Below are positions 24,101 to 30,526 of a stretch of DNA of 30,526 nucleotides, in pieces; position 1 is the first letter of the stretch; each line of letters begins with the position of its first letter. The stretch lies in assembly GCA_023954795.1 (NCBI GenBank), contig JAGSHA010000004.1, forward strand, positions 1 to 30,526, written 5' to 3'. The stretch is from Oceanospirillaceae bacterium. Its GTDB lineage: Bacteria > Pseudomonadota > Gammaproteobacteria > Pseudomonadales > Balneatricaceae. The notes beneath the pieces were generated by a model. The model had not been told where the DNA came from. It was given only the letters and a program-made list of their open reading frames with translations, and did no database searches. The position numbers were made by a program, and so were the translations under genes.

Positions 24101-24922
24101 TTAAAGACCTTTTGCTTTAGCTTCATCCCAGAATGCATCCAGCTCATCAAGGCTGAACATATCCCAGTCACGCCCCGATTCCTGAACACATTTTTCCACA
24201 TGTCCAAAGCGACGTTCAAACTTCTGGTTAGTGCCACGCAGTGCGACTTCAGGATTCACACTCAGGTGACGGGCCAGGTTGACCTGAGCAAACAAGATAT
24301 CGCCCATCTCATCCTGAATTTCCGCCTGACGGCCATCACGAATGGCTTCGCGCAGCTCGTCGACCTCTTCAGCGATCTTATCCAGCACCAGTTCAGGATC
24401 ATCCCAGTCAAATCCAACCTGACTGGCACGCTTTTGCAGCTTGTTCGCCCGACTCAACGCCGGTAACGCACGTGGTACATCGTCCAGCACACCGGAGCGC
24501 GCTTTTCCATCACGCTCCTGCTGCTTGATCGCTTCCCAGTTTGCCTTGATCTGCGCCTCATCAATGCTGTCACCGCTACGTTCTGAACGCAGCGTCCCTG
24601 TCGGGAAAACATGCGGATGACGTCGCACCAGTTTCTCGATCAGGTTGCTCACAATCGCATTGAAATCGAATTGTTGAGCCTGGTCTTCGATCTCATCGCC
24701 TAATTGCGCGTAGAAGATCACCTGAAACAGCAGATCTCCCAGTTCATCTTTCAGATGCGCCCAGTCCTGACGTTCGATGGTATCCGCGACCTCATACGCC
24801 TCTTCCAGCGTATGCGGTACGATGCTGGCGAAATCCTGTTTCAGGTCCCAGGGGCAGCCTGATTCAGGATCGCGCAAACGCTGCATCAGATAGATCAGGT
24901 CATCAACGTTATACTCCGCCAT
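24101..24922 (-). CDS. mazG: nucleoside triphosphate pyrophosphohydrolase MazG
   Basis: A 273-residue two-domain MazG, close to E. coli MazG (263 aa). The N-terminal domain has CPWDLKQDFASIVPHTLEEA and the metal-binding EEAYE with the partner DELGDLLFQV. The C-terminal domain repeats it as EEVDELREA and DEMGDILFAQ. MazG hydrolyses all NTPs to NMP and pyrophosphate and is linked to lowering ppGpp under starvation. Its ATG overlaps the relA stop by one base (TGATG), so the two are translationally coupled. Unlike E. coli, no mazEF toxin-antitoxin pair stands between relA and mazG. Confidence 0.95.
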   Translation of the reverse strand: MAEYNVDDLIYLMQRLRDPESGCPWDLKQDFASIVPHTLEEAYEVADTIERQDWAHLKDELGDLLFQVIFYAQLGDEIEDQAQQFDFNAIVSNLIEKLVRRHPHVFPTGTLRSERSGDSIDEAQIKANWEAIKQQERDGKARSGVLDDVPRALPALSRANKLQKRASQVGFDWDDPELVLDKIAEEVDELREAIRDGRQAEIQDEMGDILFAQVNLARHLSVNPEVALRGTNQKFERRFGHVEKCVQESGRDWDMFSLDELDAFWDEAKAKGL

Positions 24923-27183
24923 CAGAGGTTAAATCCACTGCGTTGACGATGTACGTCGATCACGTTTGGCACTTGGTTGATCTTATCCATAATACGGCCC
25001 AACAACTCCAGCCCCGCGATCTCAACCGTGATCGTCAGACATGCTGTGTTGTTGTGTTTATCGGTGACTGTATTGGCAGCAGTGACGTTCACATTGTCCT
25101 CCGCCAGCAGAATCATCACATCACGCAACAAACCAGAACGGTCGTAGGCTTCGATGTAAACATCCACCGGATAGGTCGCTTCACCCTCGCGTCCCCAATC
25201 CACTTCGATCACACGTGGGCCATCCGTTTCACGCAACTGCATCAGGTTTGGACAGTCATCCCGGTGCACAGAAACACCGCGCCCCACGGTAATGTAGCCC
25301 GCAATTGGGTCTCCCGGTACAGGCTTACAGCAGCTTGCCATAGTGGTAAGCAAGTTGCCGACACCCAGAATGCGAATATCGCCAAGCCCGGCTGGACTGC
25401 GTTCTTCGGATGGCAACGCCAGATCCAGCTGTTCATCCGGATGCGCATGATCAACCTGACGCTGAGCGCCATTGATGATCTGAGACAAACGAACGTCACC
25501 GGCACCCAGTGCGGCAAACAGATCTTCAGGGGCTTTGAAGTTCAGGTCAGTCGCCATGACGTCAAAGCTGATATCTTCCTGATCCAACGCCAGACGTTTC
25601 ATCTCGCGATGGATAATCTTCTGACCCGCCGCTGCGTTTTTCTCTTTATCCTGCTGCTTGAACCAATGTGCGACTTTCGCGCGCGCACGCGATGAGGTCA
25701 CGTAACCCAGGTTAGGGTTCAGCCAGTCACGACGCGGACGCTCTTCGTTGATGGTCATAATCTCAACCTGATCGCCGGTACGCAGGCGACGGTTAAGCGG
25801 CACAATACGGCCGTTGATCTTCGCACCACGGCAACGGTGGCCGATCTCAGTATGGACACGATAGGCGAAATCAACAGGAGTCGCACCCTGCTGCATATCG
25901 ATTACATGGCCATCCGGTGTGAAGATGTAGATACGGTCCTGCACAATATCCGCGCGCAGCATATCGCCAAAGGCTTCGCTTTCACCCAGATCTTCGTGCC
26001 ATTCGAGTACCTGACGCAACCAGGCGATTTTGTCTTCATAGGCATCGCTGCTGGTTTTAGTGTCAGTCCCTTTATAAAGGTGGTGCGCGCAAACACCCAG
26101 CTCCGCTTCCTCATGCATCTCATGAGTACGGATCTGGATCTCAAGCACTTTGCCTTCCGGCCCAAACACCGCGGTATGCAACGAGCGATAACCGTTGGGT
26201 TTTGGCGATGCAATGTAGTCGTCAAACTCGTGCGGAATGTTCTTCCACTGGCCATGCACAATACCCAGCACGGCGTAACAGTCTTTTATCTCCGGCACCA
26301 GAATACGAACGGCACGTACATCATAAACCTGGCTAAAGTCGATGTTCTTGCGCTGCATTTTGCGCCAGATACTGTAGATATGCTTAGCTCGGCCATTCAC
26401 ATCGCCATCAATACGGTTTTCACCCAAACGGCGGTCGAGCAGATTGACGACCTCATCGATAAACTCCTGCCGGTCGAGACGTTTCTCATCCAGCAGTTTG
26501 GCGATGTTTTTGTAGTCGTTTGGCTTGAGGTAACGGAAAGAAAGGTCTTCCAGTTCCCATTTGATATGACCGATACCCAAACGATGGGCCAACGGTGCGT
26601 AGATATCGAAGACTTCCCGCGCAACCAGATAACGCTTTTTACGGGAACCGTCTTTAACAGCACGAATCGCGCAGGTGCGTTCGGCTATTTTGATCAGGGC
26701 AACACGCACATCGTCGATCATGGCCACCAGCATCTTACGCAGGTTGTCCATGTGGGTGGCGCCACCCAGAACGTTATCTTCGGCGCGTGGACTCTTACGA
26801 CTGCCGATAGCAGCCATCTGGCGAACTCCATCCACCAGTGTGGCGATCTCCTTGCCAAATTGTTTACGCACACTCTCCAGCGGGAGTTTACGTTCACGCA
26901 CGGACCGATACAGAATTGCCGCGACAATGGTCGGCTGATCCTGTTGCAGTTCCGCCAGAATTTGAGCCATCTCCAGACCGGTCAGGTAACTGCCAGCGGA
27001 ATTCTCGGACCAGACATCCTCTTCTGTTCCTGAACGATCAAATGCCTGCTTTGCTAACTCACAAGCACGGCGTATCTCTTCTATATCGTCGATCTCGACC
27101 TGCTCGGCTAATCGCTCGAGCCACAGGTCCAGATCCACAGTTCCATCCTGACGAATGGGGTGATCTTCTCGAACCTTTACCAT
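24922..27183 (-). CDS. relA: GTP pyrophosphokinase RelA
   Basis: A 753-residue long RelA/SpoT homologue of the monofunctional RelA type. The N-terminal HD hydrolase domain is degenerate: the HDxxED site reads YRSVRE near 92-97. The synthetase domain holds EFDDYIASPKPNGYRSLHT, where EFDD is the ExDD signature of RelA rather than SpoT. TGS (YIFTPDGHVIDM), zinc-finger-like (CCKPVPGDPIAGY) and ACT domains follow. It makes (p)ppGpp from GTP or GDP on stalled ribosomes. AGGAG lies rather far (about 12 bp) from the ATG, so initiation may be weak. It heads the relA-mazG-small-protein operon. rlmD, which stands next to relA in pseudomonads, is absent here. Confidence 0.96.
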   Translation of the reverse strand: MVKVREDHPIRQDGTVDLDLWLERLAEQVEIDDIEEIRRACELAKQAFDRSGTEEDVWSENSAGSYLTGLEMAQILAELQQDQPTIVAAILYRSVRERKLPLESVRKQFGKEIATLVDGVRQMAAIGSRKSPRAEDNVLGGATHMDNLRKMLVAMIDDVRVALIKIAERTCAIRAVKDGSRKKRYLVAREVFDIYAPLAHRLGIGHIKWELEDLSFRYLKPNDYKNIAKLLDEKRLDRQEFIDEVVNLLDRRLGENRIDGDVNGRAKHIYSIWRKMQRKNIDFSQVYDVRAVRILVPEIKDCYAVLGIVHGQWKNIPHEFDDYIASPKPNGYRSLHTAVFGPEGKVLEIQIRTHEMHEEAELGVCAHHLYKGTDTKTSSDAYEDKIAWLRQVLEWHEDLGESEAFGDMLRADIVQDRIYIFTPDGHVIDMQQGATPVDFAYRVHTEIGHRCRGAKINGRIVPLNRRLRTGDQVEIMTINEERPRRDWLNPNLGYVTSSRARAKVAHWFKQQDKEKNAAAGQKIIHREMKRLALDQEDISFDVMATDLNFKAPEDLFAALGAGDVRLSQIINGAQRQVDHAHPDEQLDLALPSEERSPAGLGDIRILGVGNLLTTMASCCKPVPGDPIAGYITVGRGVSVHRDDCPNLMQLRETDGPRVIEVDWGREGEATYPVDVYIEAYDRSGLLRDVMILLAEDNVNVTAANTVTDKHNNTACLTITVEIAGLELLGRIMDKINQVPNVIDVHRQRSGFNL

Positions 27184-27302
27184 GGCAAATTGCCACTCCT
27201 TTCTTGTACGACTCTGCCGCGAAGCAACGGTTTTTTTATTCTTATTTATCAGAGCGGGTACCTAGTACGCTCCGTTGACACCTTATAACGGCAAGCACCC
27301 AC

Positions 27303-27317
27303 ACCCCTTTAAGGGGT
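27303..27317. repeat. 15-bp palindrome upstream of relA
   Basis: ACCCCTT-T-AAGGGGT is a perfect palindrome with a single central base, about 120 bp before the relA start, in the gap between cysM and relA. It could be an operator. The rest of the 259-bp gap holds the cysM terminator and no gene. Confidence 0.3.
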
Positions 27318-27398
27318 CGGGCGCACATTCTAGACTTTAAGACAGACAATCGCGAGCAAGTTCCATGCTCATTGCGCTTATCCTTGATTTTGATGCAC

Positions 27399-27426
27399 AA
27401 AAAAGGGAGCTCAAGGCTCCCTTTTT
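27399..27426 (-). terminator. rho-independent terminator after cysM
   Basis: GGGAGC (27405-27410) pairs with GCTCCC (27416-27421). On the minus strand the stem is followed by a run of six T. It lies 16 bp after the cysM stop and separates cysM from relA. Confidence 0.88.
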
Positions 27427-27442
27427 ATCGGTCTTTTACGAC

Positions 27443-28342
27443 TTACTCGCCGTTGAAGACACCGGTAGAAAGGTAGCGATCACCGCGATCACAGATAATG
27501 CAGACAATCACCGCATTTTCGACCTGTTCAGCCAGGCGTAGCGCGCCAGCGACCGCACCACCTGAGGATACGCCACAGAAGATACCTTCCTGCTGAGCCA
27601 GTGCCCGCATGGTATCTTCCGCAGACTGCTGATCGATATCGATCACCTGATCAACCCGGGAAGCATCAAAAATCTTCGGCAGGTACTCTTCCGGCCAGCG
27701 ACGAATGCCTGGGATCTGTGCACCTTCACAGGGCTGCAGACCCACGATCTCTACTGCACTATTTTGTTCTTTCAGGTAACGCGAGGTCCCCATAATCGTG
27801 CCGGTCGTCCCCATAGAGCTCACAAAATGGGTGACAGAACCTTCGGTCTGCTGCCAAATCTCAGGACCCGTACCACGGTAATGCGCTTCAGGATTATCCA
27901 AATTGGCAAACTGATCCAACACAATCCCTTTACCTTCACTCTGCATTTTGTGCGCCAGATCACGCGCGCCTTCCATGCCCTCTTCCTTGGTCACCGTAAT
28001 CAGCTCAGCACCGTATGCCGTCATCGACGCTTTACGTTCAGCACTGCTGTTGTCTGGCATGATCAGAATCATCTTGTAACCCTTAATGGCCGCCGCCATC
28101 GCCAGGGCAATACCTGTATTACCCGACGTCGCTTCGATCAGAATATCGCCGGGTTTTATCATGCCACGCTCTTCCGCCAACTGAATCATGCTCAGTGCGG
28201 GGCGATCTTTTACCGAACCGGCCGGGTTATTGCCTTCCAGCTTACAAAGAATGGTATTACCCCGTCCTTGCCCGATGCGCTGTAATCGCACCAATGGAGT
28301 CTGACCGACGTAATCTTCAATGGTCGGAAAATGAACGCTCAT
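27443..28342 (-). CDS. cysM: cysteine synthase B (O-acetylserine sulfhydrylase B)
   Basis: A 299-residue PLP enzyme, close to E. coli CysM (303 aa). The Schiff-base lysine is K45 in NNPAGSVKDRPA. The phosphate-binding loop GTTGT and the substrate loop EATSGNTGIALA are present. The stretch PCEGAQIPGIRRWPEEYLP is typical of CysM rather than CysK and relates to its wider sulfur-donor range, including thiosulfate. It makes cysteine from O-acetylserine in the cytoplasm. GGGTGA stands about 6 bp before the start. It is a single-gene unit with its own terminator. Being upstream of relA is common in related bacteria. Confidence 0.95.
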   Translation of the reverse strand: MSVHFPTIEDYVGQTPLVRLQRIGQGRGNTILCKLEGNNPAGSVKDRPALSMIQLAEERGMIKPGDILIEATSGNTGIALAMAAAIKGYKMILIMPDNSSAERKASMTAYGAELITVTKEEGMEGARDLAHKMQSEGKGIVLDQFANLDNPEAHYRGTGPEIWQQTEGSVTHFVSSMGTTGTIMGTSRYLKEQNSAVEIVGLQPCEGAQIPGIRRWPEEYLPKIFDASRVDQVIDIDQQSAEDTMRALAQQEGIFCGVSSGGAVAGALRLAEQVENAVIVCIICDRGDRYLSTGVFNGE

Positions 28343-28641
28343 AGAATCACCCGAGGGTTACAAGGTAGTAACCAAAAGAAATAAAAAAACGAATTTATAT
28401 ACCTTACAATATCAGTCGGAATAATACCTTCGACGAATAAAAAGCTCAAGAAGGCCAGATTGAGAGATCATCATAGACCAGAAGCCATGAGTCGGGGGCT
28501 TCATTAAAAATACTTCCTCTGCGTTTAGTCTCCAATAAACACCCAGTGCTCCAGAAAGCCGGTCTCTGATAGCTGTCGAGCACGCGCTTATGGTATGTTC
28601 CCAAGCCTCTGCGTACGGATACAAGGCGAGGAAATATTCAG
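28343..28641. other. 299-bp divergent gap between cysM and the DUF1566 gene
   Basis: On the minus strand TTCCGA-16 bp-TATAAA is a plausible cysM promoter in the AT-rich part near 28390-28425. An inverted repeat GGTTAC-N6-GTAACC (28356-28373) lies in the cysM leader. A 70-codon minus-strand reading frame (28412-28624) has no ribosome site or family features that I recognise, and I do not call it a gene. Nothing else is evident. Confidence 0.35.
28356..28373. repeat. inverted repeat in the cysM leader
   Basis: GGTTAC (28356-28361) and GTAACC (28368-28373) are perfect inverted copies around AAGGTA, ending 14 bp before the cysM start codon. It may be an operator half-site pair or a leader hairpin close to the ribosome site. 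Confidence 0.35.
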
Positions 28642-30366
28642 GTGAGCTACACTATTGTCGATACAAACCAGACCCTGCACTACGATGAAGACTCTGTAAT
28701 TTCCTCCCCGGTTGAAGGCGAGTTATTTTTTGGTCAAGACGCCTATTACACCGGAAATACGCCGTCATACATAGAAAACGGTGATGGCACTGTCAGCGAC
28801 CTCAATACCGGCCTTACCTGGGGCCAAGCGTATGTATCTGATGTCACTTATACCGAAGCAGTAAACGGAGCGGCCAGCTATACATTAGGCGGTTATACTG
28901 ACTGGCGACTACCGACAATCAAAGAGCTTTATTCGTTGATGGATTTCAGCGGTTATACCGGCTCATCCGCAACGACCTCTAGTCCATATCTGGATACGAA
29001 TTACTTTGAATTTACCTATGGAGATACAGCAAACGGCGATCGCTTCATTGACGCTCAGTATTGGAGTGCTACAGAGTACGTTTCCACCACCATGTATGGA
29101 AACAGCACCACATTTGGCGTGAATTTCGCGGATGGGCGAATAAAAGGGTATCCAAACGCTGAGGTAAATGGCGCCGATATGGAGCGTTACGTGCGCTATG
29201 TGCGTGGTAACGAGGAATACGGCGAAAACAGTTACACCGACAACGGTGATGGGACCATCACCGATCAGGCAACGGACCTGATGTGGACCCAAAGCGACAA
29301 TGGCACGGCGTTAAGCTGGGAAGATGCATTGGCGTGGGCTGAAAATCTGAACTTTGCAGGCTATAGCGATTGGCGACTACCCAATGCCAAAGAGCTGCAC
29401 AGCATCGTTGATTATTCCCGATCACCGGATACAACAAACTCCGCAGCAATAAATCCTCTCTTTCAGGTGACAGAAATCACTAATGGAGTCCTTGATTACC
29501 CCTATTACTGGAGCAGTACAACCCATATTGAAGGCCAAACCGGAGATCACGCTGTGTACTTTGCGTTTGGTGAGGCATCAGGCTACCTGGAAGATATACA
29601 TACAGGGGACTACAACCTGACCGATGTACATGGTGCCGGCGCTCAGCGTAGCGATCCTAAAACCGGTGATCCCGCCGATTATCCAAATGGGTTCGGTCCA
29701 CAAGGGGATGTCATCAGCATTTATAATTATGCTCGCGCTGTGCGTGATGACACCAATACCTCTGGAGAGGGAGGAACAGCGGGTAACGACTTCTGGGTAT
29801 CAACTATCGCAGATGAAACCTTTGATGGCGCAGCCGGTATAGATACCGTTGAATTTAGTCTGGAATATAACCGTTATCTGGTTTCAGCCAGTGCTGACCA
29901 GATCAGTGTATCTGGCCCGGAAGGGAGCGATACACTGCTGAATATTGAACGCATCCACTTCAGTGACCGTGCTCTTGCATTTGATATGGTCGGGAATGCG
30001 GGTATGACGGCGAAGGTATTAGGGGCTGTTTTTGGCTCAGACACAGTTGAAAACACCACCTATGCGGGGATAGGACTGAACTATCTTGATAATCAGGGCT
30101 ATGATTATGCATCCTTGGTGCAGCTGGCGCTCGATGCTCGGCTGGGAGCATCCGCATCCTATGAAGATGTGGTTAACCTTTTATACACCAATGTGGCTGG
30201 GGTTATGCCGTCCACCTCAGCGCTAGCGTTCTACACCGGGTTATTGGAAACCGGGCAACACACAACTGCCTCTCTAGGCGTTCTGGCTGCAGACACCGAA
30301 CTCAACGCAGCCAACATTGATATCCTGGGGCTTTCCGCTTCGGGGTTTGAGTATTCGCCTATTTAA
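28642..30366 (+). CDS. tandem DUF1566 (Lcl-type) protein with RTX-associated-like C-terminal domain
   Basis: A 574-residue acidic protein with two DUF1566 units. The first has NGDGTVSDLNTGLTW at 46-60, DWRLPTIKELYSL at 87-99 and YWSATEY at 140-146. The second has NGDGTITDQATDLMW at 201-215, DWRLPNAKELHSI at 243-255 and YWSSTTH at 289-295. A short degenerate RTX-like stretch follows (GTAGNDFW to DGAAGIDTVEF, 378-405). A C-terminal region (about 430-574, SDRALAFDMVGNAGMTAK onward) resembles the ends of type I secreted proteins in marine bacteria. There is no N-terminal signal peptide, which fits C-terminal-signal export (inference). The start is GTG, with GAGG 10 bp upstream. It may be a cell-surface binding or adhesion protein. 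No export genes are nearby. Confidence 0.8.
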   Translation: MSYTIVDTNQTLHYDEDSVISSPVEGELFFGQDAYYTGNTPSYIENGDGTVSDLNTGLTWGQAYVSDVTYTEAVNGAASYTLGGYTDWRLPTIKELYSLMDFSGYTGSSATTSSPYLDTNYFEFTYGDTANGDRFIDAQYWSATEYVSTTMYGNSTTFGVNFADGRIKGYPNAEVNGADMERYVRYVRGNEEYGENSYTDNGDGTITDQATDLMWTQSDNGTALSWEDALAWAENLNFAGYSDWRLPNAKELHSIVDYSRSPDTTNSAAINPLFQVTEITNGVLDYPYYWSSTTHIEGQTGDHAVYFAFGEASGYLEDIHTGDYNLTDVHGAGAQRSDPKTGDPADYPNGFGPQGDVISIYNYARAVRDDTNTSGEGGTAGNDFWVSTIADETFDGAAGIDTVEFSLEYNRYLVSASADQISVSGPEGSDTLLNIERIHFSDRALAFDMVGNAGMTAKVLGAVFGSDTVENTTYAGIGLNYLDNQGYDYASLVQLALDARLGASASYEDVVNLLYTNVAGVMPSTSALAFYTGLLETGQHTTASLGVLAADTELNAANIDILGLSASGFEYSPI

Positions 30367-30526
30367 TCGACGCCATAATAGCCATCAAGCCTTCACGCCA
30401 AATATCCCCCCCGAAAGGGAGATCGTACGAGATACCCTCTTCTAAGATACGAACGACTACGGACGTGTCGGCACGATCAAAACGGGGCAAGGGCTTGCGC
30501 GTGTGACGTTCTGACTTACATCCCCC
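30359..30526 (-). CDS. partial hypothetical protein, C-terminal 55 residues
   Basis: The minus-strand frame is open from the window end to a TAG at 30359-30361, giving 55 residues ending in REGLMAIMASIK. The composition looks protein-like (RFDRADTSVVVRILEEG, then YDLPFGGD), but I recognise no family and the start lies outside the window. It overlaps the end of the DUF1566 gene by 8 bp, tail to tail. A run of seven G in this frame means one sequencing error could alter it. It may be chance. Confidence 0.4.
   Translation of the reverse strand, partial: GGCKSERHTRKPLPRFDRADTSVVVRILEEGISYDLPFGGDIWREGLMAIMASIK

Noticed and set aside
25837..27033. A 398-codon plus-strand open frame inside relA
   Set aside because: It is fully antisense to relA, whose domains are intact, and it has no recognisable family motif or ribosome site. 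Long antisense frames are common opposite biased coding DNA.
27275..27280. A perfect plus-strand TTGACA upstream of relA
   Set aside because: No -10 lies at a suitable distance on the plus strand, and no plus-strand gene follows.
28412..28624. A 70-codon minus-strand frame between cysM and the DUF1566 gene
   Set aside because: No ribosome site or recognisable domain. It could be a remnant, but nothing in the sequence supports a working gene.
1..30526. Defence system, prophage, CRISPR or toxin-antitoxin locus
   Set aside because: Both strands were read for such genes and repeats and none was found. MazG and SpoVR have been discussed in phage or stress contexts, but here they sit in ordinary housekeeping operons.

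Overview
The window looks like a chromosomal segment of a marine-type gammaproteobacterium, most plausibly Oceanospirillaceae or a near relative. This is inferred from gene content: monofunctional RelA next to MazG and CysM, HemH next to Adk, a DUF2333 gene, a single-domain phosphotransacetylase with AckA, and LuxP. No rRNA gene or other firm taxonomic marker is present. I see no insertion sequence, integrase, tRNA, CRISPR array or prophage gene. It reads as core genome with a few accessory loci.

Layout. Positions 1-1325 hold the end of a pyruvate/2-oxoacid dehydrogenase E1-beta gene and the overlapping E2 gene. Positions 1487-6333 carry the conserved stress triad yeaG (PrkA kinase), yeaH (VWA-like) and ycgB (SpoVR), behind a sigma-S-like -10. 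A HinT-type HIT protein follows (6397-6768), closed by a terminator. A minus-strand block runs from 12346 to 6863: a chemoreceptor with a possible sigma-28 promoter, a DUF2252 protein with a GNAT acetyltransferase, a DUF2333 membrane protein and a DM13 membrane-anchored protein. Positions 12615-14738 are pta-ackA on the plus strand.

Positions 14969-17830 are the most interesting part. They encode a clear LuxP-type autoinducer-2 binding protein followed 12 bp later by a LuxQ-like receptor. The receptor's periplasmic and juxtamembrane parts resemble Vibrio LuxQ, but its cytoplasmic part is a NarX/UhpB-type (HisKA_3) kinase with no PAS, classical HisKA or receiver domain. This suggests a rewired AI-2 circuit that signals to a NarL-type regulator located elsewhere.

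From 28342 down to 17982 everything is on the minus strand: cysM, relA-mazG-small membrane protein, ppc, adk and hemH-rlmB, with terminators after most units. The window closes with a plus-strand surface or secreted-type protein (two DUF1566 repeats and an RTX-associated-like C-terminus) that overlaps, tail to tail, the 3' end of a partial minus-strand reading frame.

Functionally, the 2-oxoacid dehydrogenase, Pta-AckA and PEP carboxylase all act at the pyruvate/acetyl-CoA node. RelA, MazG, YeaG-YeaH-YcgB and HinT are stress and nucleotide-stress genes. LuxPQ and the chemoreceptor are signal-sensing genes.
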